From Nitrospirota bacterium (GTDB lineage: Bacteria > Nitrospirota > Nitrospiria > Nitrospirales > NS-4), in NCBI GenBank assembly GCA_005877855.1, contig VBOF01000070.1:1-11316 (forward strand): a stretch of DNA of 11,316 nucleotides. The letters are read 5' to 3'. Positions 6,749 through 11,316 of this stretch are shown piece after piece. Position 1 is the first letter of the stretch, and each line of letters begins with the position of its first letter. The notes beneath the pieces are model-generated. The model was not told the DNA's origin and ran no database searches. It saw only the letters and a list, made by a program, of their open reading frames with translations. A program made the translations under genes and the position numbers.

Positions 6749-8235
6749 CGCCCCTCACCCTGCCCTCTCCCCCAACGGGCGAGGGACGTCTGCGTCCTTC
6801 CATAGTCATCCGCGAGGCGCACGATGTCGTCCTCGCCAAGATAATCGCCACACTGTACCTCGATGATGTCCAGCAGCACAGAGCCGGGATTCTCCAGCCG
6901 GTGCGGCGTCCCCTTTGGAATGCCCGTGCTCTCGTTGACGTGGAGATCAAAGACGCGCTCGCCGCAGGTGACCCGCGCGGTGCCGGCCGTGACGACCCAG
7001 TGCTCGCTGCGCCGGTGATGGTACTGCAGCGACAGCCGCCCGCCGGGCTTGACTGTCACGCGCTTGACCTTATAGCGCGGCCCCTCTTCCAGCACTGTGT
7101 AGCTGCCCCATGGCCGATGGACCGTCTTGTGGATCAAATGCTCAGGGGCCTTCTGCCGGCGGAGCAGTTCTACCACCTGCTTGACGTCCTGGGCGCGATC
7201 CTTGGGACAGACCAACGTCGCGTCGGCTGTATCCACCACCACCATATCCTTGAGCCCGATGGTGGCCACCAGCCGCTGCTCACCGTACAGGATGGAGTCG
7301 CGGCTGCCGAGGTCCACGATCCGCCCGATGCGGATATTGCCGTCCCGGTCGCTGTCGGCGACGTCGTTGAGGGTGCTCCAGTTGCCGACATCGCTCCACC
7401 GGAACGGTGCCGGAATCACAGCCGCTCGGCGGCTCCGCTGCAGCACTCCGTGGTCGATAGAGATGGACTCGGCCGTTTGGTAAAACTGATCCAGCGCCTG
7501 GCTCTCGTCGGCGGTTCCGAACGCTTTATCCATGCGGATTAACCCGCGCGCCAGTTTGGGAAGCGTGGTGGCCATCTCCTCGAGGATCGTGTCGGCCCGC
7601 CAGACAAAGATGCCGCTGTTCCAATAGTACCCGCCGGCGCGCAGGTAGCGCTTCGCAGTGGGCAGATCCGGCTTCTCCACGAATTGGGCCACCGCCAGCG
7701 CCTTGAGCCCGCCTTGCGCGAGCAACGGACGTCGTCCCACGGCTTTGATGTAGCCATAGCCGGTCTCCGGCCGCGTGGGCCTGATCCCGAAGGTCACGAG
7801 TTTCCCGGCCTGGGCCACCTCCACTGCCAGGGCAACCACCCGGAGGAACTTCGCCTCATCGGGAATGACGTGGTCGGCCGGCATCACCAGCATGACGCCG
7901 TCCGGGTCCAGCCGGCGGAGGGCTTCGGCCGCCCAGCCGATCGCCGCCGCGGTGTTCCGCGCCACCGGCTCGACCAGGATATTCTCCTTGGGAACCTCGG
8001 CAGCCCCGTCCAGTTGAATGCGGATGCCGTCCACGTGGCCTGCGCCCGTCACCACCAACGTCCGCTCGGCCGGGACAATCGGGCGAACCCGAAGGACCGT
8101 CTGCTGAATAAGCGTCTGGTTGCCGAGGACCTTCAGGAGCTGCTTGGGATAGAGCTCGCGGCTGAGCGGCCAGAACCGGGTCCCGCTCCCGCCGGCCAGC
8201 ACGACGGCATAGAGATGTGGGATGGGCTTGGTCAC
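6745..8235 (-). CDS. manC: Bifunctional mannose-1-phosphate guanylyltransferase / mannose-6-phosphate isomerase
   Basis: Makes GDP-mannose from mannose-1-P and GTP, with a fused type II phosphomannose isomerase cupin supplying mannose-6-P. The nucleotidyltransferase signature LAGGSGTRFWPLSRELYPKQ is at residues 13-32, with PADHVI, FVEKPD and YYWNSGIFVWRAD further on. The cupin runs from about residue 345, with HRPWGSYTVLEEG, VKPGGRLSLQYHHRRSEHWVV and GIPKGTPHRLENPG. Homologues usually end at about LADDYGR; here about 17 extra residues (TQTSLARWGRGQGEGR) are encoded partly by a CCCTCTCCC-type hairpin repeat. The start is GTG at 8235, overlapping the kdsD TGA by 4 nt, with AAGGGA just upstream. 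It lies in the kdsD-manC-algC run. Confidence 0.95.
   Translation of the reverse strand: MTKPIPHLYAVVLAGGSGTRFWPLSRELYPKQLLKVLGNQTLIQQTVLRVRPIVPAERTLVVTGAGHVDGIRIQLDGAAEVPKENILVEPVARNTAAAIGWAAEALRRLDPDGVMLVMPADHVIPDEAKFLRVVALAVEVAQAGKLVTFGIRPTRPETGYGYIKAVGRRPLLAQGGLKALAVAQFVEKPDLPTAKRYLRAGGYYWNSGIFVWRADTILEEMATTLPKLARGLIRMDKAFGTADESQALDQFYQTAESISIDHGVLQRSRRAAVIPAPFRWSDVGNWSTLNDVADSDRDGNIRIGRIVDLGSRDSILYGEQRLVATIGLKDMVVVDTADATLVCPKDRAQDVKQVVELLRRQKAPEHLIHKTVHRPWGSYTVLEEGPRYKVKRVTVKPGGRLSLQYHHRRSEHWVVTAGTARVTCGERVFDLHVNESTGIPKGTPHRLENPGSVLLDIIEVQCGDYLGEDDIVRLADDYGRTQTSLARWGRGQGEGR
6751..6786. repeat. GC-rich hairpin repeat inside the 3' end of manC
   Basis: The arms CCCTCTCCC (6763-6771) and GGGCGAGGG (6777-6785) pair with one mismatch over a 5-nt loop, preceded by CCCCTCACCCTG. 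This outline resembles a widespread dispersed bacterial repeat (CCCTCACCC...CCCTCTCCC...GGGAGAGGG). It encodes most of the unusual Gly/Arg-rich tail of ManC and supplies the purine-rich ribosome site of algC. The family link is from memory. Confidence 0.5.
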
Positions 8236-9197
8236 AATCCCTTATCGATGAGGTCGTGCAGATGGATCATGCCGCGGACGATCGAGTCGGAGTCCACGAC
8301 CGGCAGCACCGCCAGCGGTTTCTCCCGCTCTTCCATGATCTTGAGCGCCTGGATGGCTTTTTCATCCACGTTGACCCGGACCGGGTTGGGATTCATGATC
8401 TCCCGGATGGTCATCTTGAAGATGTTCCGTCCCTCGCCGACCGCGCGCCGGATGTCATAGTCGGTTACCAGGCCGACGAGCTTGCCCACGTCATCCACGA
8501 TCGACACCGCGCCGGTGTGCTTTGCGGTGATCTCAGAGAACATCTCCTGCACGGACGCGTTCACTATCACCACCGGGTTCCGCGTACCCGTCCGCATGAG
8601 ATCGCGCACGGTCAGGAGCAGGCGCTTGCCGATCTGGCCGCCCGGATGGTACAGGGCGAACTCCTCCGGCTGGAAGTTGCGGAGCTTCATCAAGGCCATC
8701 GCCAGCGCGTCGCCCACGACGAGCGCCGCCGTGGTGCTGCAGGTCGGGGCCATGTTCAACGGGCAGGCTTCTTCCTCGACGGGAGTCAGCAGGACAATGT
8801 CAGAATTGCGCGCGATCGCGGAGTCGGCATTGGTGGTGATCGTGATCAGCCGGGCCCCGATGCGCCGGATGGTCGGCAGCAGCCCGATCAGCTCGTCGCT
8901 TTCGCCGGACTTGCTGATGGCGAGGATGACGTCATCCTTGTGCGCGATCCCGATATCCCCGTGCGCGCCCTCAGCGGGATGGAGGAACATGGCCGGCGTG
9001 CCCGTGGAGACCATGGTCGAGGCGATCTTCTGCGCGATGATGCCGGACTTGCCCATGCCGGTCAGGAGGACCTTGCCCGGGCAGGCATAGATCATCAGGA
9101 CGGCCTTCTCGTACGCCGGCCCGACCGTCTGACGGAGCCGCCCGAGGGCGCGGCTCTCAAGCTCCATGACGCGGTTGATCTCAGCAAGAATGTCCAT
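8232..9197 (-). CDS. kdsD: D-arabinose-5-phosphate isomerase (KdsD/KpsF/GutQ family)
   Basis: Converts ribulose-5-P to arabinose-5-P, the first step toward Kdo of the LPS inner core. The 321-residue length is typical. An N-terminal SIS sugar-isomerase domain shows GMGKSG (47-52), PAEGAHGDIG with a conserved His, SKSGESDE, and a phosphosugar-site run APTCSTTAALVVGDALA followed by FALYHPGGQIGKRLL. Two CBS domains follow (about residues 205-260 and 265-321), with VTDYDIRRAV and LHDLIDKGL. The ATG follows the hicB TGA with no gap and has no clear ribosome site, so translation may be coupled to hicB. Its pathway partner kdsC lies about 1.6 kb upstream across accessory DNA. KpsF (capsule) and KdsD (core) paralogues cannot be separated by sequence alone. 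Confidence 0.95.
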   Translation of the reverse strand: MDILAEINRVMELESRALGRLRQTVGPAYEKAVLMIYACPGKVLLTGMGKSGIIAQKIASTMVSTGTPAMFLHPAEGAHGDIGIAHKDDVILAISKSGESDELIGLLPTIRRIGARLITITTNADSAIARNSDIVLLTPVEEEACPLNMAPTCSTTAALVVGDALAMALMKLRNFQPEEFALYHPGGQIGKRLLLTVRDLMRTGTRNPVVIVNASVQEMFSEITAKHTGAVSIVDDVGKLVGLVTDYDIRRAVGEGRNIFKMTIREIMNPNPVRVNVDEKAIQALKIMEEREKPLAVLPVVDSDSIVRGMIHLHDLIDKGL

Positions 9198-9446
9198 TCA
9201 CACAGCCTGGCCTATGGGTTTCTCGTTTTTGATGGTGACGGTCGGATTCGGATTGGTCGGGGGGATGGGCAAGCCTCGTTCTTTGAGCAGCGCGACATGC
9301 TCTTCCATGCCGCCGCGCGCCCGGGACAGGCAATCCTCGATGGAGCGACCCGTGCCAGTGAACCCGTCGAGGTCCGGCGAATAAAACCCGAAGAAGGCCG
9401 GGTCCGCCGTGGCCTCGATGACGAGCGAATACTTCAGGTCAATCAC
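9198..9446 (-). CDS. hicB: HicB-family antitoxin
   Basis: The product is an 82-residue protein with the single HicB fold: LKYSLVIEATADPAFFGFYSPDLDGFTGTG, then a helix SIEDCLSRARGGMEEHVALLKERGLPIPPT. This is the degenerate RNase H-like HicB pattern (Y-S-hydrophobic repeat, PDLDGF, then Glu-rich helix and 'G-PIPxP'). No C-terminal DNA-binding helix region is obvious, as in short HicBs. Start GTG at 9446 overlaps the end of the HicA frame (stop 9439-9441), the usual hicAB layout. It ends directly at kdsD. HicB neutralises HicA mRNA interferase; here the toxin gene looks damaged at its start, so HicB may be an orphan or kept for coupling into kdsD. Confidence 0.85.
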   Translation of the reverse strand: MIDLKYSLVIEATADPAFFGFYSPDLDGFTGTGRSIEDCLSRARGGMEEHVALLKERGLPIPPTNPNPTVTIKNEKPIGQAV

Positions 9447-9649
9447 GCTCCGCCCCCCGACGTCTCAAGCCGGCAGCCCTCAAGATCGCTTGGCAGGTGC
9501 CGGTCGGGACTTCCTTGGCCCCATGATAATCTATTCGAATCAATCGGTCTATACCCGGCTTCGAATAGTAGCGAATCGCCCCTTTCTCTTTCACGAGCTT
9601 AAACCCGTTCCGCTCCAGTAATCTGACTAATTCGCTGAATTTTACGCAT
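9439..9649 (-). pseudogene. hicA: HicA-family (YcfA-like) toxin, start codon out of frame with the body
   Basis: From 9645 down to TGA 9439-9441 one frame reads 68 codons of clear HicA-like protein: KFSELVRLLERNGFKLVKEKGAIRYY, then LIRIDYHGAKEVPTGTCQAILRAAGLRRR. HicA toxins are small dsRBD-like mRNA interferases. There is no ATG, GTG or TTG at the proper position in this frame. An ATG with a good GGAG ribosome site lies at 9647-9649, but one extra base (C on the minus strand, 9646) puts it out of frame; that frame stops after 16 codons. Removing the base gives MVKFSELVRLL..., a normal HicA start. The usual GSH histidine is replaced (GAI), although a His is present in DYHG. A TATACA -10-like box is at 9664-9669. 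It is a frameshifted gene, or a one-base sequence error. Confidence 0.75.
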
Positions 9650-9740
9650 CGGCTCCGTCTCCCTGTATAGACACCTCAAGACAGAAAAGGTGACCTGCCG
9701 TTTCCGACCCGCGGGTCCTGTCCGCGAGCAGCCCAGCCTG

Positions 9741-9840
9741 TCATTGCGAGGAGCAGTCTGCTGCGACGAAGCAATCTCAAGGCCGAGATTGCCACGCTCC
9801 CTCCGGTCGCTCGCAATGACACGCGCTGCGCTCGCAATGA
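9741..9840. repeat. TCATTGCGAG palindromic repeat, copy A
   Basis: Outer arms are TCATTGCGAG (9741-9750) and CTCGCAATGA (9831-9840), with an extra copy of the right arm at 9810-9819. An inner inverted repeat GCAATCTC (9771-9778), AAGGCC loop, GAGATTGC (9785-9792) gives a nested hairpin. A second copy is at 10681-10747. It resembles non-coding palindromic repeats common in bacterial genomes (CATTGCGAGCGCAGCGAAGCAATCTC type). No transposase is present. Confidence 0.8.
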
Positions 9841-9915
9841 CAACCAGACAATGGATAGAGTGGCGTAAGGACGGGGGAGAGGATTTAGGCCCGTTGGCGG
9901 GCGGCGAGGATGAGA
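9840..9915. repeat. Segment duplicated from kdsC 3' end and downstream, copy A (partner 10747-10822)
   Basis: This 75-bp stretch aligns without gaps to 10747-10822 (constant offset 907 bp) with about 9 mismatches by eye. It includes the end of copy A of the palindromic repeat, an intervening untranslated stretch, the stop codon (TTA on the plus strand, 9885-9887) and the last nine or so codons (LILAARQRA versus KdsC LILAARKRA). The match fades further in. Confidence 0.7.
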
Positions 9916-9993
9916 AAGGCCAGTCTTTGCAGCCGAAGCCGATGGGAGAAACCGGCGGCAGGACCCCGCTTGGTTGGATCAGAAATGTTACGG

Positions 9994-10262
9994 TTAGCTT
10001 TTGTCCCGTTGCTCAAGCAGCAACGTCCGGAGTTCCTCATAGACGCTCCGGCGCGGACCGACATAGACGACATCAACGGTGGATTCGTCGTCATTGGAAC
10101 GGAAAATCACGCGATACGTTCTGATCCGAAACGACCAATAGCCGGAAAGCTCGTCATGGAGGGCATAGCCCTAACTTCTTTCTTGATCAGAGGGTGAAGC
10201 CTGCGAATCCTCTCGGCCGCCTCCGGCGTGTAGCGGGCACGCCGGGCCTGTGCGCCTCGGCG
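9994..10262 (-). pseudogene. RelE/ParE-family toxin remnant (frameshift plus internal deletion, no start codon)
   Basis: Two frames together give a RelE-like toxin. The 5' part (about 10262 to 10172) reads ARYTPEAAERIRRLHPLIKKEVR. The 3' part (10170 to TAA 9994-9996) reads GYALHDELSGYWSFRIRTYRVIFRSNDDESTVDVVYVGPRRSVYEELRTLLLEQRDKS. RelE-superfamily proteins normally have about 15 more residues between the N-terminal helices and the LHDEL strand; these are missing and the frame shifts by 3n+1 nt. No ATG/GTG/TTG precedes the first part in frame before a stop. The conserved Arg and Tyr positions of the fold (YWSFRIRTYRVIF, VGPRRSVYE) remain. It follows the Phd-type antitoxin as a toxin should. 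It is probably inactive. Confidence 0.75.
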
Positions 10263-10528
10263 CGACCGAAGACTCGCTCATGCGTGACCCATCGCCCCCC
10301 CTCGGCCTGCTTGATGGAGCGCCTGAGGGAGCGCATGGCTTTCTGATCGCTCAGGATCTCGATCGTCTCCATCAGTCCCTCAAACTGCTCCATGCTGAGC
10401 AGCACCGCCGACGGGACTCCGTCCCGGGTGATGGCCACGATCTCATGTTTTGCCTTCAGTTCGCGAACAAGGTTCAACAATCGCCTTTGGGCCTCTGTCA
10501 CGGACACGAATTGATCAACGTGCGGCAT
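10187..10528 (-). CDS. Phd/YefM-family antitoxin with read-through C-terminus
   Basis: The product is a 113-residue protein: HVDQFVSVTEAQRRLLNLVRELKAKHEIVAITRDGVPSAVLLSMEQFEGLMETIEILSD is the Phd/YefM DNA-binding and dimer domain, and the following helix (QKAMRSLRRSIKQAEGGRWVTHERVFG, to about residue 88) is the toxin-binding part. Antitoxins of this type usually stop soon after VTHE-VFG. Here about 25 more residues rich in Arg and Pro follow and overlap the RelE-like coding region in another frame, so the natural stop was probably lost by an indel. The ATG at 10528 is preferred to the in-frame TTG at 10543 because GAGGA lies about 9 nt upstream. It likely represses its own promoter and neutralised the adjacent toxin. 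Confidence 0.85.
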   Translation of the reverse strand: MPHVDQFVSVTEAQRRLLNLVRELKAKHEIVAITRDGVPSAVLLSMEQFEGLMETIEILSDQKAMRSLRRSIKQAEGGRWVTHERVFGRAEAHRPGVPATRRRRPRGFAGFTL

Positions 10529-10555
10529 CGTCTCTTTCCTCAATGACTCGATAAA

Positions 10556-10589
10556 TGGTCGTTATACTGACCAGATCCACAAATTGCAA
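10556..10589 (-). promoter_or_regulatory. Promoter with overlapping operator-like inverted repeat for the Phd-type antitoxin
   Basis: On the minus strand there is TTGCAA (10584-10589), a 17-nt spacer, then TATAAC (10561-10566), with the antitoxin ATG about 33 nt downstream of the -10. An inverted repeat TGGTC (10556-10560), 8-nt gap, GACCA (10569-10573) brackets the -10 box, which suits autorepression by a Phd/YefM antitoxin. Promoter geometry is seen in the sequence; the operator role is inferred. Confidence 0.65.
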
Positions 10590-10605
10590 TAGAGAGTGTA
10601 TGCCG

Positions 10606-10672
10606 CTAGCCCTTGCCGTGCGCCGCTAGGATCAGGTCAGCCAGTTCGCGCACTGCCCCCTCGCCGCCGCGC
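10606..10672 (-). pseudogene. Diverged leftover of a kdsC 3' end
   Basis: On the minus strand this reads GGEGAVRELADLILAAHGKG-stop (TAG, 10606-10608). It closely matches the true KdsC end GGEGAVREIADLILAARKRA-stop, about 180 nt upstream in the direction of transcription. Over 47 bp about 9 bases differ, many in third positions, so this piece evolved as coding sequence before being cut off. It is separated from intact kdsC by repeat copy B. It looks like the scar of a kdsC replacement or of an insertion at the gene end. Confidence 0.7.
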
Positions 10673-10680
10673 ACATCGTG

Positions 10681-10747
10681 TCATTGCGAAGGGTTAGGCC
10701 CAGAAGCAATCCCGAAGTCAGAGATTGCCGCGCTGCGCTCGCAATGA
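10681..10747. repeat. TCATTGCGAG palindromic repeat, copy B
   Basis: Outer arms are TCATTGCGAA (10681-10690) and CTCGCAATGA (10738-10747), with inner GCAATC...GAGATTGC pairing. It shares arms and overall plan with copy A (9741-9840) but the middle differs. It lies 45 nt downstream of the kdsC stop, between the intact gene end and the leftover kdsC tail. Confidence 0.8.
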
Positions 10748-10791
10748 CAACCAGGCAATGGATAGATTGGAGGAATGAGGGGGGAGAGGAT

Positions 10792-11304
10792 TTAGGCTCG
10801 TTTGCGGGCTGCGAGGATGAGATCGGCGATTTCACGCACGGCCCCCTCGCCGCCTTTCTTCTTGCAGACGTAGTGGACGGCTTTGAGGACGGATGGCATG
10901 GCGTCGGCCGGAGCGGCCGAAAAGCCGACGGCGCGGAGGGCTTCGAGATCATTGACGTCGTCGCCAATGTAGGCGGCCTGGTCGAGCGAAAGCCCATACT
11001 TTTTTGCGAGCGTGGTGAGCACCGCGAGCTTGTCATCTACTCCTTGGTGGACCTCAGGGACCGCCAGCTTCTGGCCCCGCCGCTCCACGATCGTGGTCTT
11101 CTCCCTGGTGATGAAGGCCGTCACCAGGCCAGCCGCCTGGAGCAGTTTGATCCCCATCCCGTCTCGGGTGGTGAACTTCTTCAGTTCGTCCCCCGATTCG
11201 GTGTAGTACATGCCGGCATCAGTCAGCACGCCGTCCACATCCATCGCCACCATCCGCACTCGGCGCAGTCTGGCAAGATGAGTCTTGCCGGAGCGTTGCG
11301 TCAT
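10792..11304 (-). CDS. kdsC: 3-deoxy-D-manno-octulosonate 8-phosphate phosphatase
   Basis: Removes phosphate from Kdo-8-P to give Kdo for the LPS core. The 170-residue length is typical of this capless HAD phosphatase. Motif I is MDVDGVLTD with nucleophile Asp22 and Asp24, the GMYYTESGDELKKFTTRDGMGIKLL segment is diagnostic for KdsC, Lys92 lies in GVDDKLAVL, and motif IV is GDDVND (114-119). The C-terminal KKGGEGAVREIADLILAA tail, important in the tetramer active site, is present. The ATG at 11304 has no strong ribosome site. A TAA on the minus strand at 11312-11314 may end an upstream gene (kdsA would be expected) lying outside the window. Downstream lie repeat copy B and a leftover second kdsC end. 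Confidence 0.96.
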   Translation of the reverse strand: MTQRSGKTHLARLRRVRMVAMDVDGVLTDAGMYYTESGDELKKFTTRDGMGIKLLQAAGLVTAFITREKTTIVERRGQKLAVPEVHQGVDDKLAVLTTLAKKYGLSLDQAAYIGDDVNDLEALRAVGFSAAPADAMPSVLKAVHYVCKKKGGEGAVREIADLILAARKRA

Positions 11305-11316
11305 ATTTCTGTTAGT

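Larger units (their letters stand above)
9650..9993. other. Gene-free stretch holding repeat copy A and a kdsC-like 3' tail
   Basis: No credible gene is seen in this 344-nt stretch. From the hicA side it contains a TATACA -10-like box (9664-9669), a 12-bp perfect palindrome GACCCGCGGGTC (9706-9717) that could be an operator, the TCATTGCGAG repeat (9741-9840), and a 75-bp segment matching the region just after and inside the kdsC 3' end (9840-9915). On the minus strand this last part ends in a frame reading LQRLAFLILAARQRA-stop, like the true KdsC end. The rest up to the relE-like stop at 9994 is unassigned. Confidence 0.6.

Noticed and set aside
8217..9602. Plus-strand open frame of 461 codons opposite kdsD and hicAB
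   Set aside because: Runs across several real minus-strand genes and their junctions; composition is that of an antisense shadow.
9885..10094. Minus-strand 69-codon frame ending LILAARQRA
   Set aside because: Its first part is an out-of-frame reading of the RelE remnant; only the final kdsC-like tail is meaningful, reported as a repeat.
9690..10124. Plus-strand frame through the repeat region and relE remnant
   Set aside because: It is made of repeat sequence followed by the antisense of a RelE-like frame, with no protein-like pattern.
9741..10747. Possible CRISPR array from the repeated TCATTGCGAG units
   Set aside because: Only two copies 0.9 kb apart with palindromic, variable middles and no regular spacers or cas genes.

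Overview
The window reads as a stretch of GC-rich (roughly 60% by eye) Gram-negative bacterial chromosome. All recognisable genes lie on the minus strand. Kdo synthesis genes, nucleotide-sugar genes for surface polysaccharide and a DegP-type periplasmic protease imply an outer membrane with LPS. The gene mix and style suggest a Nitrospirota-like or similar deep-branching environmental bacterium. That placement is inference, since no marker gene is present.

Read in the direction of transcription (high to low coordinates), the first block is kdsC (Kdo-8-P phosphatase). After it comes about 1.3 kb of accessory, decaying DNA. This holds a diverged leftover copy of the kdsC 3' end, two copies of a TCATTGCGAG/CTCGCAATGA palindromic repeat, a Phd/YefM antitoxin with a well-formed promoter and candidate operator, a broken RelE-type toxin, and a hicA/hicB pair whose hicA start is out of frame. 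Housekeeping genes then resume with kdsD (arabinose-5-phosphate isomerase), manC (GDP-mannose synthesis) and algC/manB (phosphomannomutase), which are butted or overlapped by 4 nt.

A perfect 28-bp palindrome separates algC from a wbpA-like UDP-N-acetylhexosamine dehydrogenase gene, which is followed directly by a DUF3108 envelope-protein gene. Together kdsC/kdsD feed the Kdo branch, manC/algC make GDP-mannose, and the dehydrogenase makes a UDP-uronic acid, so this is a precursor-supply cluster for LPS, capsule or exopolysaccharide.

The last block has its own near-consensus sigma-70 promoter: fbp (fructose-1,6-bisphosphatase), a class I DhnA/FbaB-type aldolase gene, and degP, whose 3' end runs off the window. 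fbp and the aldolase are consecutive gluconeogenic steps. The aldolase gene is broken by an apparent out-of-frame deletion of about 40 codons that removes the expected Schiff-base lysine.

I see no clearly new multi-gene system. The points worth a second look are the aldolase deletion, the duplicated kdsC 3' ends with repeats bracketing a toxin-antitoxin module inside a Kdo operon, and the palindromic repeats at the 3' ends of several genes.
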